64,000 bases of DNA from Leptidea sinapis (Eukaryota > Arthropoda > Insecta > Lepidoptera > Pieridae). The DNA lies in contig NC_066311.1 in assembly GCF_905404315.1 (NCBI RefSeq), positions 7,502,001 to 7,566,000 of the forward strand. Direction: 5' to 3'. The position numbers were made by a program, and so were the translations under genes. Within the stretch, counting starts at the first letter, position 1. Every line of letters starts with the position of its first letter. Below are positions 22,176 through 33,232 of this stretch, piece after piece. The notes beneath the pieces were generated by a model that was not told where the DNA came from, did not search any database, and worked only from the letters and a program-made list of their open reading frames with translations.

Positions 22176-22645
22176 TAAATATTTATCAAAATGTATTATC
22201 GTAATTCTTAGGGTTTCGTAGCTGAAGTGTGACCAAGAGGGACCCTACTCGTTAGACTCCGCCGAAAGTTTTCCAGTCAGCCTTTCTGTAGACGCGATAC
22301 AGTCTCTTACCACAACAGATTTAATATATTATAATTTTTGCCACGACGATGCTTATGGCCGACATGCTTACTATGAAAGTTAATAAAAACTACATCAAGA
22401 TGTAAAAGTTTAAAAAAGTAAAGTCTGGCTCGTCGCGTTTACCTAGTTCATTATAAAAGCTATCAAAATACTCACGAGATCAAAATCTGACATGAGAACA
22501 AGAAAATACAATTTGTGCTGCAGCGAGCAATTCTCGGATGAAAATGCTATCAGATCATTTATTTGATATTGGGTTTATTTACAATAGAATAATGAATGAA
22601 TGAATAGTAGATAAAATACATTACTATTATTATTATTACATTATT

Positions 22646-22917
22646 ATTCCATCTGGATGTGTGGCGGTCCTCCACAGTGCGGTTTTTCAAGAAGCTTTCT
22701 CCCTCGTACTACAAAGCTGTGGAATGAGCTTCCTTGTGCGGTGTTTCCGGGACGATACGACATGGGTACTTTCAAAAAAAGCGCGTACACCTTCCTTAAA
22801 GGCCGGCAACGCTCTTGTGATTCCTCTGGTGTTGCAAGAGAATGTGGGCGGCGGTGATCACTTAACACCAGGTGACCCGTACGCTCGTTTGTCCTCCTAT
22901 TCCATAAAAAAAAATTA
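22646..22917 (+). mobile_element. LINE A 3' tail, 5'-truncated
   Basis: Plus-strand copy of the last part of the LINE A ORF (frame SRSFLPRTTKLWNELPCAVF, GRYDMGTFKKSAYTFLKG) and its short 3' region, ending in an A run. It matches 30081-30360 inverted. Confidence 0.85.
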
Positions 22918-23224
22918 AACGAATGGTTCTGGTTACGGACGATTAAAATAACATGAAAATGCGCTCATTGCTCCACTTCTTATTTTAGTGATGTTTCTAA
23001 TTCTATCGGGTCTGTAACCAAGCAGAGTTATCAAATGTTAGTAAGCTTATTATAATTCAGAGTTGTGATGAAATATTATCTCGACTTAATGTCTTACTTG
23101 TGTGGTTGTATGGTCTCTGGTCGTAGGGTGAAATGTAATATTTTATTTATTTTTAATTGTTACAGTTTTAAAGGTATCAAAACATTTGTGTATCAAGTGT
23201 ATCAAGATACCACTCTTGAATCTT

Positions 23225-23565
23225 GAGAAGGTAGTGAAGCTTTTTAACAATACAATGCCAAAAACGGTCCTTCCAGCAAGACTCGGCGTCGGGTCATAAA
23301 GCTCGGTCTACGCAATATTGGTTGGAAACGATCGTTTCGGACTTCTTCAGAGCTGAAGACTGGCTGTCGTCTAGTCTCGATCTGAATCCGCTGATTTATG
23401 ATTTATGGTCAGTTTTCGAGATAATAATTTGGAGTCCCGAAACAATCCGTACGATGGGCAGTGAAGAATTTCCCCATGGAAAGAATGCGTGCTTCTATTG
23501 ATAACTGGCCTCAAAGTTTTAAGGACTGTATTGCAACCAATGGAGACCACTTCGAATAAGCTTTT
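23225..23565 (+). pseudogene. mariner-type transposase relic
   Basis: Plus-strand translation across frames gives QQDSAS-GHKARSTQYWLE, then SSLDLNPLIYDLWSV, the SPDLNPLDY-type catalytic block, and a C-terminal block ending in an HFE-like sequence before TAA. The catalytic P and the last D are altered and frames shift. An old mariner relic. Confidence 0.7.
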
Positions 23566-23804
23566 TATATTTTAAATTATTTTGTATTTATGTACTAAAC
23601 TAACACACTGTAAAAGTAATACATGTTATTTGCAATACAATTTTTTTGATATATTACGATACAAAAACTACTTACGCCTCCGAGATGAGCGCGCGCAGCT
23701 TGCAGAAAACTACTCCCAAACTGAAGGGGTACTGGTGCCAGTACACGGACAGATCGTACGGCAGCCCTACACACAAAACAAATGAACATCTCAATATGGC
23801 AATT

Positions 23805-24235
23805 TAAATTCAAATATTTTTATTCAAAATAGGATGTGACATCACTTATTGAAAGTCAAAAAGTACCACTCATTCCAAAACGGATGCCTCCGACCTAAGA
23901 AGAATAGGCGCAACAAACTCAGCGGGCTTTTTTTTCATAAAAAAAGTATGTTTACAAAGTAATATTGTACAATTAAACTTATTATTTAATAGCCTGAGGG
24001 CTCCATTCCCAATCTGTGGTATCATTAAGAAAGTAATTTTTGTTATAGAAACTGTTAGCACACAAATGTTTTTTAACAATGCTTGAGATTAACGTAATAC
24101 TTTTGTATTGAATATTTTATGAGATCTTGTTGTAAAAGCATATACACCCCACAAAAACTTACTAACTCGACTTAGCCGAGTAGTAGGCATTATAAGTTTA
24201 TGTCTGTTCCTGGTCTTAACAATATGGTTCTTGGA
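23805..24235 (-). repeat. LINE 3' region, family G copy 1
   Basis: Shares CAAAATAGGATGTGACATCA, the GCGCAACAAACTCAGCGGGC block and TATTATTTAATAGCCTGAGG with 53215-53400. The far end (24135-24235) resembles a LINE C-terminal region in reverse. No open frame. Confidence 0.6.
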
Positions 24236-24354
24236 AACTTAATTTTTAAATTCACCAACGATTTTCTGTTTCTTTTATACGATTTTAATACCAATCTTTA
24301 ATTAATGATCCATCACCCCAACTATTTGTTGCCCGTTTGCCCTCACATATTATA

Positions 24355-24725
24355 TCTATATATATAAAAATTAATTGCTGTTCGTTAGTCTCGCTAAAAC
24401 TCGAGAACGGCTGGACCGATTTGGCTAATTTTGGTCTTGAATTATTTGTGGAAGTCCAGGGAAGGTCCAGTGAATAAATAGGAAAATGCTGCTAAATTAA
24501 ATAAAAACAACAAATTTGTTTTTCCTTTGATGTGTCTATACATAATTACTATGAGAGAATTTATTGACGCACGGTTTGACAGTTCTGCTGTGAAACAATT
24601 TCATTACGACAGCAGGGTGCATATTTTACGAAGTATTTTTTGATGTTATGATATATTATTGACCAATTCATAAAAAACATTATTTTTTTTATTATATACA
24701 GAACAACGTCTGTCGGGTCAGCTAG
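24355..24725 (+). mobile_element. Non-autonomous Helitron, complete
   Basis: It starts TCTATATATATAAAAAT after an A and ends CTGTCGGGTCAGCTAG before a T, as expected for A/T target insertion with 5' TC and 3' CTAG. 371 bp, without target duplication or inverted termini. The same family is inverted at 38174-38562 and 3'-truncated at 51895-52090. Confidence 0.8.
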
Positions 24726-24734
24726 TTATTACAT

Positions 24735-24905
24735 AAAAACCTCATTGCCTAGTGGCTTACCTAAATAGCTGTAAGCTGAGTGTCCCAGGTTCGAATAGAA
24801 TAATTCAATATATCGTTGTCTGACCTATCCATACTACACAGTAAATGCTATGACTACTTATGAGCTAGATATAATTTGTATGAAAATGTGTGATAAATAA
24901 ATTAA
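24735..24905 (+). repeat. Probable tRNA-derived SINE, diverged
   Basis: TAAGCTGAGTGTCCCAGGTTCGAATAG gives a B-box-like motif, followed by a body of ATCGTTGTCTG...ATGACTACTTATGAGCTAGA. Weakly matched; no polymerase III tail checked. Confidence 0.4.
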
Positions 24906-25084
24906 AGAAGATTGAGAGATTTAATAATTTAAAACGAAATTTTTGTTTATATTACTTGTTATACCAGCCCTTTTTATCTAATTTAGAGAACCAATAAAAA
25001 GAGTTTGTTTGTTTGTTTGAACGCGCTAATCTCTCATTCCGATTGGAATGATTCTTTCAGTGTTGGGTAGTCCATTTATCGAGG

Positions 25085-25304
25085 AAGGCTATGTTTTTTT
25101 TTCAAAATTAGGGATCCGTAATAAAATTGCTATTTTGTAACACAAGGTGTAAAATCGAAAACCTATTTTTGCGTGCGCTGCAAAAACTATTGACAATAGA
25201 ACAAAATGATGTACAGGATATAATATAGGCAATATTTTATTACTTATAAAACTATCGCGTGAATTATACTTTATATGGCAAAACAACGTTTGCCGGGTCA
25301 GCTA
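25085..25304 (+). mobile_element. Helitron 3' part, GCCGGGTCAGCT type
   Basis: Ends AACAACGTTTGCCGGGTCAGCT, matching 1-64, with a related upstream block (TAGTCCATTTATCGAGGAAG). The terminal AG is lost. The 65-codon minus frame across it is not a gene. Confidence 0.55.
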
Positions 25305-26055
25305 TTAAATAATATGTTGTGAAAAAAGGTTTTTCGCATTATATACAAAAACTACATTTTTTTTAAATTGTTCCTTTTCAATATTCAAGTATGTACAATT
25401 TTGTTCAACGACTTTTAACTATCTTGTATGTGGTGATATTTTCCCGTTGTTGTAGAAATTTTGTAAAGTTTTTAACGACATCACAAAAAGCTAGATTAAC
25501 TTATTTAATTCCAAATCCCCCACCCGCTCATTGCATGATTTATTGGAATATATAATTAATATCATTGACTGAATTATTTTTATTGCGAATATATAGGTAT
25601 TTATAAGTCATAAAAAATATGTTCCGGATAAGTAATCACCAACATATCACACAACTACGATGGTGACAAATCGATGAAAATGTAAATCTTGATATAAAAG
25701 AGTGGCAATGAGTTTCTTGCTACTTCTTCTCATCAACCGTTCACGAAGTAGCGATAGATTCAATAAGAAAAATATTTTTTGGCATTCATAATTACTATCA
25801 TTTCCGTGACCTACATGATAAAGTGATTTTGATTTGATTTGATTTGAAAGTCTAAATCGATACACGCTGCATGTTATGGTAAAAGTATTATTCCGATTGG
25901 TTCAGTAGTTTTTAGTATAACCGGAGGGAAATACGGGCTCTCGATTTAATAGTATTGATTCGATTAATTATCTCAATTTTATACATACTGTATATGCGAA
26001 ATGAATTTTTCCTTCACCTGTTCCTAAGAAACCATTAGAATATATGCGAAAATGA
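25305..26055 (+). repeat. Unassigned DNA containing a LINE 3' end
   Basis: 25685-25850 holds a LINE-type 3' end: AAAGAGTGGCAATGAGTTTC, then a (TTTGATT)n tail at 25826-25846. The rest (25305-25680, 25851-26055) is unassigned. Confidence 0.5.
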
Positions 26056-26056
26056 A

Positions 26057-26835
26057 CAAACCAACAACCGACTTCAAAAACACTATTTCAAAACAATAGA
26101 TATTATATGCACTAAAAGTATATAAATAATTGCGTATTTTTATACAATCTAATTAATGAATCTTATTCAAGTTACGATTATTGTCATTTTTGAAGTAGCT
26201 ACTAACAATTTGGCTTAATATGTGTAGATATACAAAAATTTTCAATGCAGCAATGAACGTAAGCACATCGCAATTTGATTACAGACAGTAAGAAATTCTG
26301 CCACAGATCGCACCCTTACTGTAAGTCGTTAAGGAGTTCCATCGATCATCATATTCGACTACGACAATTACTTGGCCATAACTATGTTATGGTAGATGAC
26401 TTAAATATCCGGATACCATAAGAAAGATTTGGCCGAGTATCGTTAATTTGCTCCTAAGAATTGAAGATTTCCGATACTTTGTCATGGATTCCGTAATCAG
26501 AACCTAACAACTCTCACCAAACTATCTTTGAAGTATATCCTTTCCAATAAAAAAAGAATCACCGAAATCGGTTGGTACCATATTGAGATATTCGTAAATT
26601 TATCATCCACTTTGCTATACGTATGGATAGCAAATTTAAGACTTTTATGGTTTTCTCATGGATGCCACTGTCAGATCTGGACCAAATAACAATGGGACCA
26701 CGCGGGAAGCACTAGCTTTCAAATAAAAAAAGAATTATCAATATCGGTTCACACAGTCGAAAGTTTTGAGGTAACAAACATAATAAAAAACATACCGACG
26801 AATTGAGAACCTCCTCCTTTTTTGAAGTCAGTTAC
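26057..26835. repeat. TIR repeat Y, copy 2
   Basis: Starts ACCGACTTCAAAAACACTAT; its other end (CCTCCTCCTTTTTTGAAGTC) has been amplified into the array that follows. Interior shared with 21760-22175. Confidence 0.65.
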
Positions 26836-27355
26836 AAAAGAATTATCAAAATCGATTTACCCAGTCGAAAGTTTTGAGGTAATCAACATAAAAAACATAC
26901 CGACGAATTGAGAACCTCCTCCTTTTTTGAAGTCAGTTACAAAAGAATTATCAAAATCGATTTACCCAGTCGAAAGTTTTCAAGTAACGAACATAAAAAA
27001 CATACCGACGAATTGAGAACCTCCTCCTTTTTTGAAGTCAGTTACAAAAGAATTATCAAAATCGATTTACCCAGTCGAAAGTTTTGAGGTAATCAACATA
27101 AAAAACATACAGACGAATTGAGAACCTCCTCCTTTTTTGAAGTCAGTTACAAAAGAATCATCAAAATCGATTTACCCAGTCGAAAGTTTTGAGGTAATCA
27201 ACATAAAAAAAATACAGACGAATTGAGAACCTCCTCCTTTTTTGAAGTCAGTTACAAAAGAATTATCAAAATCGATTTACCCAGTCGAAAGTTTTGAAGT
27301 AACGAACATAAAAAAAATACCGACGAATTGAGAACCTCCTCCTTTTTTGAATTCT
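26735..27355. repeat. 105-bp tandem array
   Basis: The landmark GAAGTCAGTTACAAAAGAAT starts at 26824, 26929, 27034, 27139 and 27244, and its position recurs (diverged) at 27349, a constant period of 105. Units are near identical, differing at a few positions (GAGGTAATC/AAGTAACGA, CCGAC/CAGAC). The first, diverged unit lies inside repeat Y. The 107-codon minus frame 27266-27589 is incidental. Confidence 0.92.
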
Positions 27356-27715
27356 TACCGACTTCAAAATAGGATAATAATTAGTAATAGTGTCGACAAA
27401 GCCATAGATAATACACAAATATAACTTAGAGATAGATGAGCCACTCGCGTCCAATATCGCTATTATTTTGCTGATAAAGCTACAATTTATTTCATCAGTT
27501 CCAACAAGTGCGGACACATCGAGGAAAAATAAAGTTGACAGGTGTCCCAAAGCTGTTGAAGTTATTAATTTATTTTCTTCGTAACTCATAGTCAGAATGT
27601 CAATTTCTGATTTACAGAATCATTTTCCTTAGAAAACCTGAAGTTCCATTTATTTTTTACAGTAAAAGTGCTATTTACAACCTCCTTCAAAAAAGGAGGA
27701 GTTTGTCAGCTGAGT
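27356..27715. repeat. Fragments of repeat Y and unassigned DNA
   Basis: ACCGACTTCAAAATAGGATA at 27357 and CCTCCTTCAAAAAAGGAGG at 27680 are worn Y-type ends; the DNA between is unassigned. Confidence 0.4.
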
Positions 27716-27934
27716 GTTTTCATATAGAGAATTGACCAAATGAAGCCTAATAGAAATAGTATCCATACCTTGTTTAATGTTTTAAAATCTTCACCTTCAT
27801 AGCTAAATTGTTATTCCTATAATACAGATAGTCAATAAAATCTTAGATAAAACAGAATGTTTTGTCCCCTTTCTAATATTATTTACGTAATATGGATATC
27901 ATTAACTAGAATTCACGTCACGTCACTTTGGTCA

Positions 27935-28220
27935 CGTCTCTAGAAATGAGAACTCGATGGAGGGACTATTAGTTCAGGGCCAGGTGGAAGGCAAGAGAGC
28001 ACGCGGTCGATCGCCAACCCGCTGGATAGACGCCATCACAAAGGCTACTGAGTCCACCATAGTCCAGTGTACTCGCAACGCCTCTAACCGTCAAAAATGG
28101 AAGCACATCGCCAGGAGATCTACCCTCAGAAAGGATATTGACCCACCGAGCACCCCACCATGTACCTCGTCAGCGCAATCACGACTACTCTGACAAGAGT
28201 GTCCGACTAAGAAGAAGAAC
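27935..28220 (+). pseudogene. RTE-type LINE 3' terminus
   Basis: The plus frame 27957-28193 reads GKRARGRSPTRWIDAITKA, the GKR.RGR...RW.D.I block that follows the RT in RTE-type LINEs, and IARRSTLRKD near the end. An AAGAAGAAGAA tail at 28209-28219 marks the 3' end. 5'-truncated; no RT remains. Confidence 0.65.
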
Positions 28221-28714
28221 TTTAATTCAAATTAAATGAAACTGGCTGATTTGATTATGACTGCATGGTCAAGATCTTCGTGGTTGTCTATTGTTGTGGG
28301 CGTTGATCACGACAGCAAGTAAAACACATTCTTAAAAGACTGTATCATTATTAGAAACAAAAGTTACAGTCTTAATGGTAAGCATACTTCACAAAGCCTT
28401 ATGAATACGTTATCAGAACGTGGTGTTCCCGATATGAGCGTGCGACACAACCGTCTCGCTTGATAGTTCTTCTCCGACTGCCTGCTCGGCACTCGTCTTG
28501 CGCCCGCTCTCACCCGCAATCACACCGCACTTAAGCTAAGACAAATACCGAATCATCTTGGTACTCTCTTTTTGTTTCTACATTCTTGACTACGACATAT
28601 ATGTATATAGTAGTTTTTTTTTATTATTAGGCTGATAATATTTTTGTGAATAAAAGTTTCACTTGAAGTGTGGTTTCATAAACAATTACTTTTTTATTAT
28701 TTATACACATTTGT
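28221..28714. other. Unassigned DNA
   Basis: Nothing recognised apart from a GC-richer patch at 28440-28520. Confidence 0.4.
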
Positions 28715-29000
28715 TGACACAGTTGTGTGTGTGGTGTCGCACCAGAATAGCACCACCCCATCTCCTCCCGTGGGTATCGTAAGATTCGACTAAGGGATAC
28801 AATCAACCGAGGATGGGCACCATCTACTGCGATCGCCAACCCGCTTGCCAAGCGTGGCGATTATGCCAAAAACCCCCTATGAAAACATGACAGACACAAT
28901 AAGGCCCAGGCCCCCAGTCCCCGGCGGCCCCGCTCGTGGTGGCCACGGTAGCAGCCACATAAATTACGGGGCAGGGGGTGCTAAGAATCAGCAATACAGG
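28715..29000 (+). repeat. LINE 5' region fragment
   Basis: Contains CTCCTCCCGTGGGTATCGTA ... CGACTAAGGGATA and the GC-rich CCAGTCCCCGGCGGCCCCGC block, familiar from the 5' regions of lepidopteran non-LTR elements. The GTCGTAAGAGGCGACTA motif also occurs in the 5' region of LINE A near 33445-33475 (minus strand). No reading frame. Confidence 0.5.
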
Positions 29001-29002
29001 TG

Positions 29003-29285
29003 ACGACCTGTATAGCCGAGTGGGTAGCGATCCTACCTACTAAGCTAGAGGTTTCCGGGTTCGAATCCCGGTAGGTGCAAGCATTTTATATGATGAATAT
29101 GGATGTTTATATGTAATTATGTATGTTTAAGTAAGTATATTGTATTAAATATATCGTTATCTTACAACCAATGACGTTCTATTCATACGTCATTGCCTGC
29201 AACCCATAACACAGGCTATATGCCTAATTTGGGGCAAGATAATTGTGTAAAAAGTGTGCCAATATTATCATTATTACAAGACGTA
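29003..29285 (+). repeat. tRNA-derived SINE
   Basis: The tRNA-like head has an A box (TATAGCCGAGTGGGTAGCG) and a canonical B box (GGGTTCGAATCCC). The body runs through TATGTATGTTTAAGTAAGTA, an AACCCATAACACAGGC segment and TTGGGGCAAGATAAT, and ends in an ATT-rich tail. It gives the unbroken template for the split copy at 11755-12545. Confidence 0.8.
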
Positions 29286-29784
29286 TTATCAGGTGTTTTC
29301 TGTCCCATAAAAAAAGGTATCTCTGTGAAAAAACAAATTGGTTCTGGTATAAATATAAATATAATATAATATCTGCTAAATAAGAGTGCTGTCGGGAACA
29401 ATATGATTAAAGGCATGGCTCGAAAGGTCGAGATGTCGAGTGAACGAGTGATGGATAATGTAGGAGAAAACCTAAAGATAGATCACAAAAGTAATCTATT
29501 GCATGAGAATAACGTGTGGAACATGCTTCATTCAAACTTTAATGGAAAGATTGATGAAACTTGAAAAAGCAGAATAAATACGATAAACATATTATCCACT
29601 TTTGATTTTTAATAATTCTATTTTATTTTTGTTAGATATCAAAATAGTGTCGGTTTTAAGTTATAATATAGGGGCCGTTTAAAAGATTTGAGCGAAGGCT
29701 TACTTTAGAAGTAAAAAGTAAAATTTAATTATTTCGTAAAATTAACATAGTTTAGCTGATTTTATTCTCATTTCAAATTCAAAT

Positions 29785-30080
29785 ATTTTCTTCTTTCTCA
29801 ACGGGTTAAGGAACACAATAGCGCTGTCAAAAATAATGATCTTAAAAAATCCGCAATAGCCGAACACTTGCTTAAAGCCAACGTATCAAGCCAAGGTACC
29901 AACCACTGGATTTCTGCTGAACGCCAATACATCCCACGGCTTGTTAGAGAAGCTATCGAAATTAAGAAGCATCCTAACAATTTTAATAGGGACGATGGTT
30001 TTAGATTAGCGCAAACATGGAACCCCGTGGTCTCTCTCTGCAGTACAAATGCAACAAAAAGACCCGAAAGTATGGACGTC
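29785..30080 (+). pseudogene. Penelope-like element, GIY-YIG endonuclease C-terminus (left part)
   Basis: The plus frame translates HNSAVKNNDLKKSAIAEHLL, the S-A-(I/L)-A-E-H block, then YIPRLVREAIEIKKH and a W-N-P-V segment. These are the C-terminal endonuclease motifs of Penelope-like retroelements. The frame runs into LINE A at 30081 and resumes at 33517 in phase. The upstream RT is missing (5' truncation near 29785). The 165-codon frame seen here ends inside the LINE and is therefore chimeric. Confidence 0.8.
30074..30080. repeat. LINE A target-site duplication, left copy
   Basis: GGACGTC here and at 33517-33523 flank LINE A exactly: the 3' T-run (minus-strand poly-A) begins at 30081. Confidence 0.8.
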
Positions 30081-30148
30081 TTTTTTTATTTTTTTATTTT
30101 ATGGAATAGGAGGACAAACGAGCGTACGGGTCACCTGGTGTTAAGTGA

Positions 30149-33100
30149 TCACCGCCGCCCACACTCTCCTGCAACACCAGAGGAATCACAAGAGCGTTGC
30201 CGGCCTTTAAGGGAGGTGTACGCGCTTTTCTTGAAGGTACCCATGTCGTATCGTCCCGGAAACACCGCACACGGAAGCTCATTCCACAGCTTCGTGGTAC
30301 GAGGAAGAAAGCTCCTTGAAAACCGCACTGTGGAGGACCGCCACACATCCAGATGGTGGGGATGAAATCCTAACTTGTGGCGTGTCGTGCGAAGGTGGAA
30401 TTCGGCGGCAGGAATCAGGTTGAACAGCTCTTCGGAACACTCCCCGTGATAGATGCGGTAGAAAACACACAATGAAGCGACGTCTCTACGCAACGCCAAA
30501 TGATCCAGCCGTTCACAGAGTACTGGGTTCCCGACAATTCGAGCTGCTCTGCGTTGCACGCGGTCAAATGGATCGAGCTGATACTGGGGTGCGCCAGACC
30601 AGAGATGACAGCAATACTCCATGTGAGGCCGGACCTGCGCTTTGTAGAGCGCTAGAATGTGGGCCGGCTTGAAGTATTGCCGTGCTCTATTTATGACGCC
30701 CAGTTTCTTTGAAGCCAGTTTGGCTTTGCCCTCCAGATGGCCACGGAATTGGCAATTGCTCGAGATTTCGAGACCCAGTATTCCGATACTAGGCGAGGCT
30801 TTAAGGGAAGTGTTCTCGAAGAGCGGTGATACGGCAAATGGGGTTTTTTTAGTGGTAAACGCGCAAACTTGAGTCTTCTGGGGGTAAAATTGGACAAGGT
30901 TCAACTTACCCCATTCCGCGACCTTCACGAGAGAGGACTCGATAGAAGACACAAGTTTCTCCCGGCACTGGTCGACGTTTTCCCGAGAGAGACCTGCATG
31001 GCCCGTGTATACGGCATCACCAGTGCTGTCGTCTGCATAGCAATGCATGTTGGCGGTGTCCAACATATCATTGATATGCAGAAGAAACAGCGTGGGAGAT
31101 AGCACACAGCCTTGGGGCACTCCAGCGTTCACGGGCTTGGGATTCGAGCAATAACCGTCGATAACGACCTGTATGCTGCGCCCAGTGAGGAAGCTGGAGG
31201 TCCACTTGCATAAGCTCTCGGGAAGCCCAAATGATGGAAGTTTTGCGAGGAGCGCCTTGTGCCATACACGATCAAAGGCCTTCGCTATATCCAGACCAAC
31301 TGCCAGGCCTTCCCCCTTGCTTTCAATAGCCGCCGCCCATCTATGTGTTAGGTATACCAGAAGATCGCCAGTCGACCGACCATTGCGAAAGCCGTACTGC
31401 CGGTCGTTGATCAACTGGTGACCCTCAAGGTATACCAAGAGCTGGCGGTTAATTATGCTCTCCATGATTTTGGAGAGTAGGGAGGTAATCGCAATAGGCC
31501 TATAGTTTGCCGGATCCGAACTGTCTCCTTTTTTTGGGATCGGATGGACAAGGGCTGACTTCCATGAATCAGGGACTACGCCTTTTGAATAAGAGTGCCG
31601 GAATAAACGCGTTAGCACCGGCGTCAACTCAGGGGCACACGTTCTAAGCACGATTGGAGAAATGCCATCCGGCCCGCTCGACTTCTTGACGTCCAACGAA
31701 AACAGAGCTCGCCTAACAGTTTTCTGTCGGAACTGTACTTCAGGCATGGAGCTCTGACACCGCGGGATGGTCGGCGGTGTTTTTCCGTTGTCGTCAAGAG
31801 TCGAGTTAGAGGCAAAAAGAGTGCACAGGAGATCGGCTTTCTCTTTTGCCGTATGGGCCAGGGTGTCATTCCTCATGTGCAACGGCGGCATGGACGGCTG
31901 GTTGAAGTTACCAAGAGCAGCTTTTGACAACGACCAGAACTTGCGTGTTCCGGTCGGGTAACTGGAAAGCTGCTCGCCAATTTTGACGACGTGCTTCGAT
32001 TTCGCACGGGCGATTTGCCGCTTAAAAAATCTGGAGGCACGGTTATATTTCCTCTTCAGAACTTTGCAGTTCGGATCCTTTGAGCCCAGCGCCGCAACCC
32101 AAGTTCGATACGCCTGTTTTTTGCAGTCAGATGCTGCTTTAACTGACGCATCGAACCAGGGCTGTGATCTGCCACCGACCGGTACTACAGAGCTTGGTAT
32201 AAAAATATCCATGCCCTGCAGTATCACATCGGCTACTGCAACGGCGCAGGCACTAGGATCATCCGAAGGGAAACAAACCCTGCCCCAAGGGTAGGATGCA
32301 AAAAAGGAACGCATCCTATCCCAATCTGCTGACTTGTAGTGCCAAACGCGGCGGGTCGCTGGTGGTCTGCGACGTTGGCGTCGGATAGGCACTACACTCC
32401 TGACCAGGCAATGGTCGGACGTTCCGAGAGGGGCGTCGACAGAGACCTGGTAACCATCGGGATGTGTAGTCAGCAGAAGATCTAATAAGGACGGCATGTG
32501 GCTATCCACATCCGGGAGCCACGTCGGCGACTCAACCAATTGGGACAGACCATACGCCAATGCAAAGTTATGCACAGATCGCCCTGCGTAGTCTGTGGTA
32601 CGTGATCCAAGCCATTCGGCACTGTGCCCGTTGAAATCACCCAAGACTACGATTTCAGCGGAGGGGATCTGAGCAAGCACGTCATCAAATGCCGCTTGAA
32701 CGCAGCCCATGAGGTGATCCGATTCTGCGTTACCACTATGGGACCTGTAGACACACGCATAGATGCGGATGCGGTCCTCTACATCTACGCGGAGCCAGAG
32801 AGTAGACAGGCCCCTACCCTCAAAATTGCCGAGACGGCGACAGCAGATATCCTCCCTAACGTACACACATACCCCGGCATGAGGCATGAAATTATGCTCA
32901 ATTTTGTACCCGGGGTACGTTAAATACGACGTATCGCTAGGGCGAGATATCTGCGTCTCCGTAAGGAAACACAAGGCCGGCTGCGACGTCTCAAGGTGGT
33001 GGTGGACGGCGTTTAAGTTGGAGTGAATTCCCCGGATGTTACAAAAGTCCACATTAAGCGTGGAGCGGGGTGCCGTGGTGTTGCTGCCCTGTTTGTCCTG

Positions 33101-33232
33101 TGACATATACGGTACTGTGCCCTCCCCAGAATACGAAGGGCAGCCCGAGCGCGAATGCTCGGGGAGGGATTCTCTGGCTCTACAAGAGCCGGTACCCTCC
33201 TGGGGTAATTTCTCTTTAAATACCGCTCTCAT
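30149..33232 (-). CDS. LINE A polyprotein: endonuclease and reverse transcriptase
   Basis: 1027 codons, uninterrupted. Residues about 60-290 form an AP-type endonuclease (CNIRGIHSN, a catalytic E in FLTETQ, VVLGDFNGHS, and GTSDHCLV near its end). Residues about 480-760 form the reverse transcriptase (YRPIAITSLLSKIMES, QYGFRNGRS, LDIAKAFDRVWHK, GVPQGCVLSPTLF, and the catalytic YADD in MHCYADDSTGD). The C-terminus carries RPHMEYCCHLWSGAPQ and the LWNELPCAVFPGRYDMGTF tail that recurs across the window. Group: CR1/Jockey; the exact clade needs a tree. No separate ORF1 was found upstream. It cleaves target DNA and copies its own RNA there. The first ATG after the C13 run was taken as the start. 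Confidence 0.92.
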   Translation of the reverse strand: MRAVFKEKLPQEGTGSCRARESLPEHSRSGCPSYSGEGTVPYMSQDKQGSNTTAPRSTLNVDFCNIRGIHSNLNAVHHHLETSQPALCFLTETQISRPSDTSYLTYPGYKIEHNFMPHAGVCVYVREDICCRRLGNFEGRGLSTLWLRVDVEDRIRIYACVYRSHSGNAESDHLMGCVQAAFDDVLAQIPSAEIVVLGDFNGHSAEWLGSRTTDYAGRSVHNFALAYGLSQLVESPTWLPDVDSHMPSLLDLLLTTHPDGYQVSVDAPLGTSDHCLVRSVVPIRRQRRRPPATRRVWHYKSADWDRMRSFFASYPWGRVCFPSDDPSACAVAVADVILQGMDIFIPSSVVPVGGRSQPWFDASVKAASDCKKQAYRTWVAALGSKDPNCKVLKRKYNRASRFFKRQIARAKSKHVVKIGEQLSSYPTGTRKFWSLSKAALGNFNQPSMPPLHMRNDTLAHTAKEKADLLCTLFASNSTLDDNGKTPPTIPRCQSSMPEVQFRQKTVRRALFSLDVKKSSGPDGISPIVLRTCAPELTPVLTRLFRHSYSKGVVPDSWKSALVHPIPKKGDSSDPANYRPIAITSLLSKIMESIINRQLLVYLEGHQLINDRQYGFRNGRSTGDLLVYLTHRWAAAIESKGEGLAVGLDIAKAFDRVWHKALLAKLPSFGLPESLCKWTSSFLTGRSIQVVIDGYCSNPKPVNAGVPQGCVLSPTLFLLHINDMLDTANMHCYADDSTGDAVYTGHAGLSRENVDQCREKLVSSIESSLVKVAEWGKLNLVQFYPQKTQVCAFTTKKTPFAVSPLFENTSLKASPSIGILGLEISSNCQFRGHLEGKAKLASKKLGVINRARQYFKPAHILALYKAQVRPHMEYCCHLWSGAPQYQLDPFDRVQRRAARIVGNPVLCERLDHLALRRDVASLCVFYRIYHGECSEELFNLIPAAEFHLRTTRHKLGFHPHHLDVWRSSTVRFSRSFLPRTTKLWNELPCAVFPGRYDMGTFKKSAYTSLKGRQRSCDSSGVAGECGRR

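Noticed and set aside
26735..27355. CRISPR array
   Set aside because: Contiguous 105-bp tandem units with no unique spacers, in a eukaryotic genome; it is a satellite from a TIR element.
27266..27589. 107-codon minus frame across the 105-bp array
   Set aside because: Unit length happens to be a multiple of three; no motif, no start context, and it continues into unrelated DNA.
29868..30365. 165-codon plus frame as a novel gene
   Set aside because: It joins the Penelope endonuclease end to the antisense of LINE A across the insertion point.
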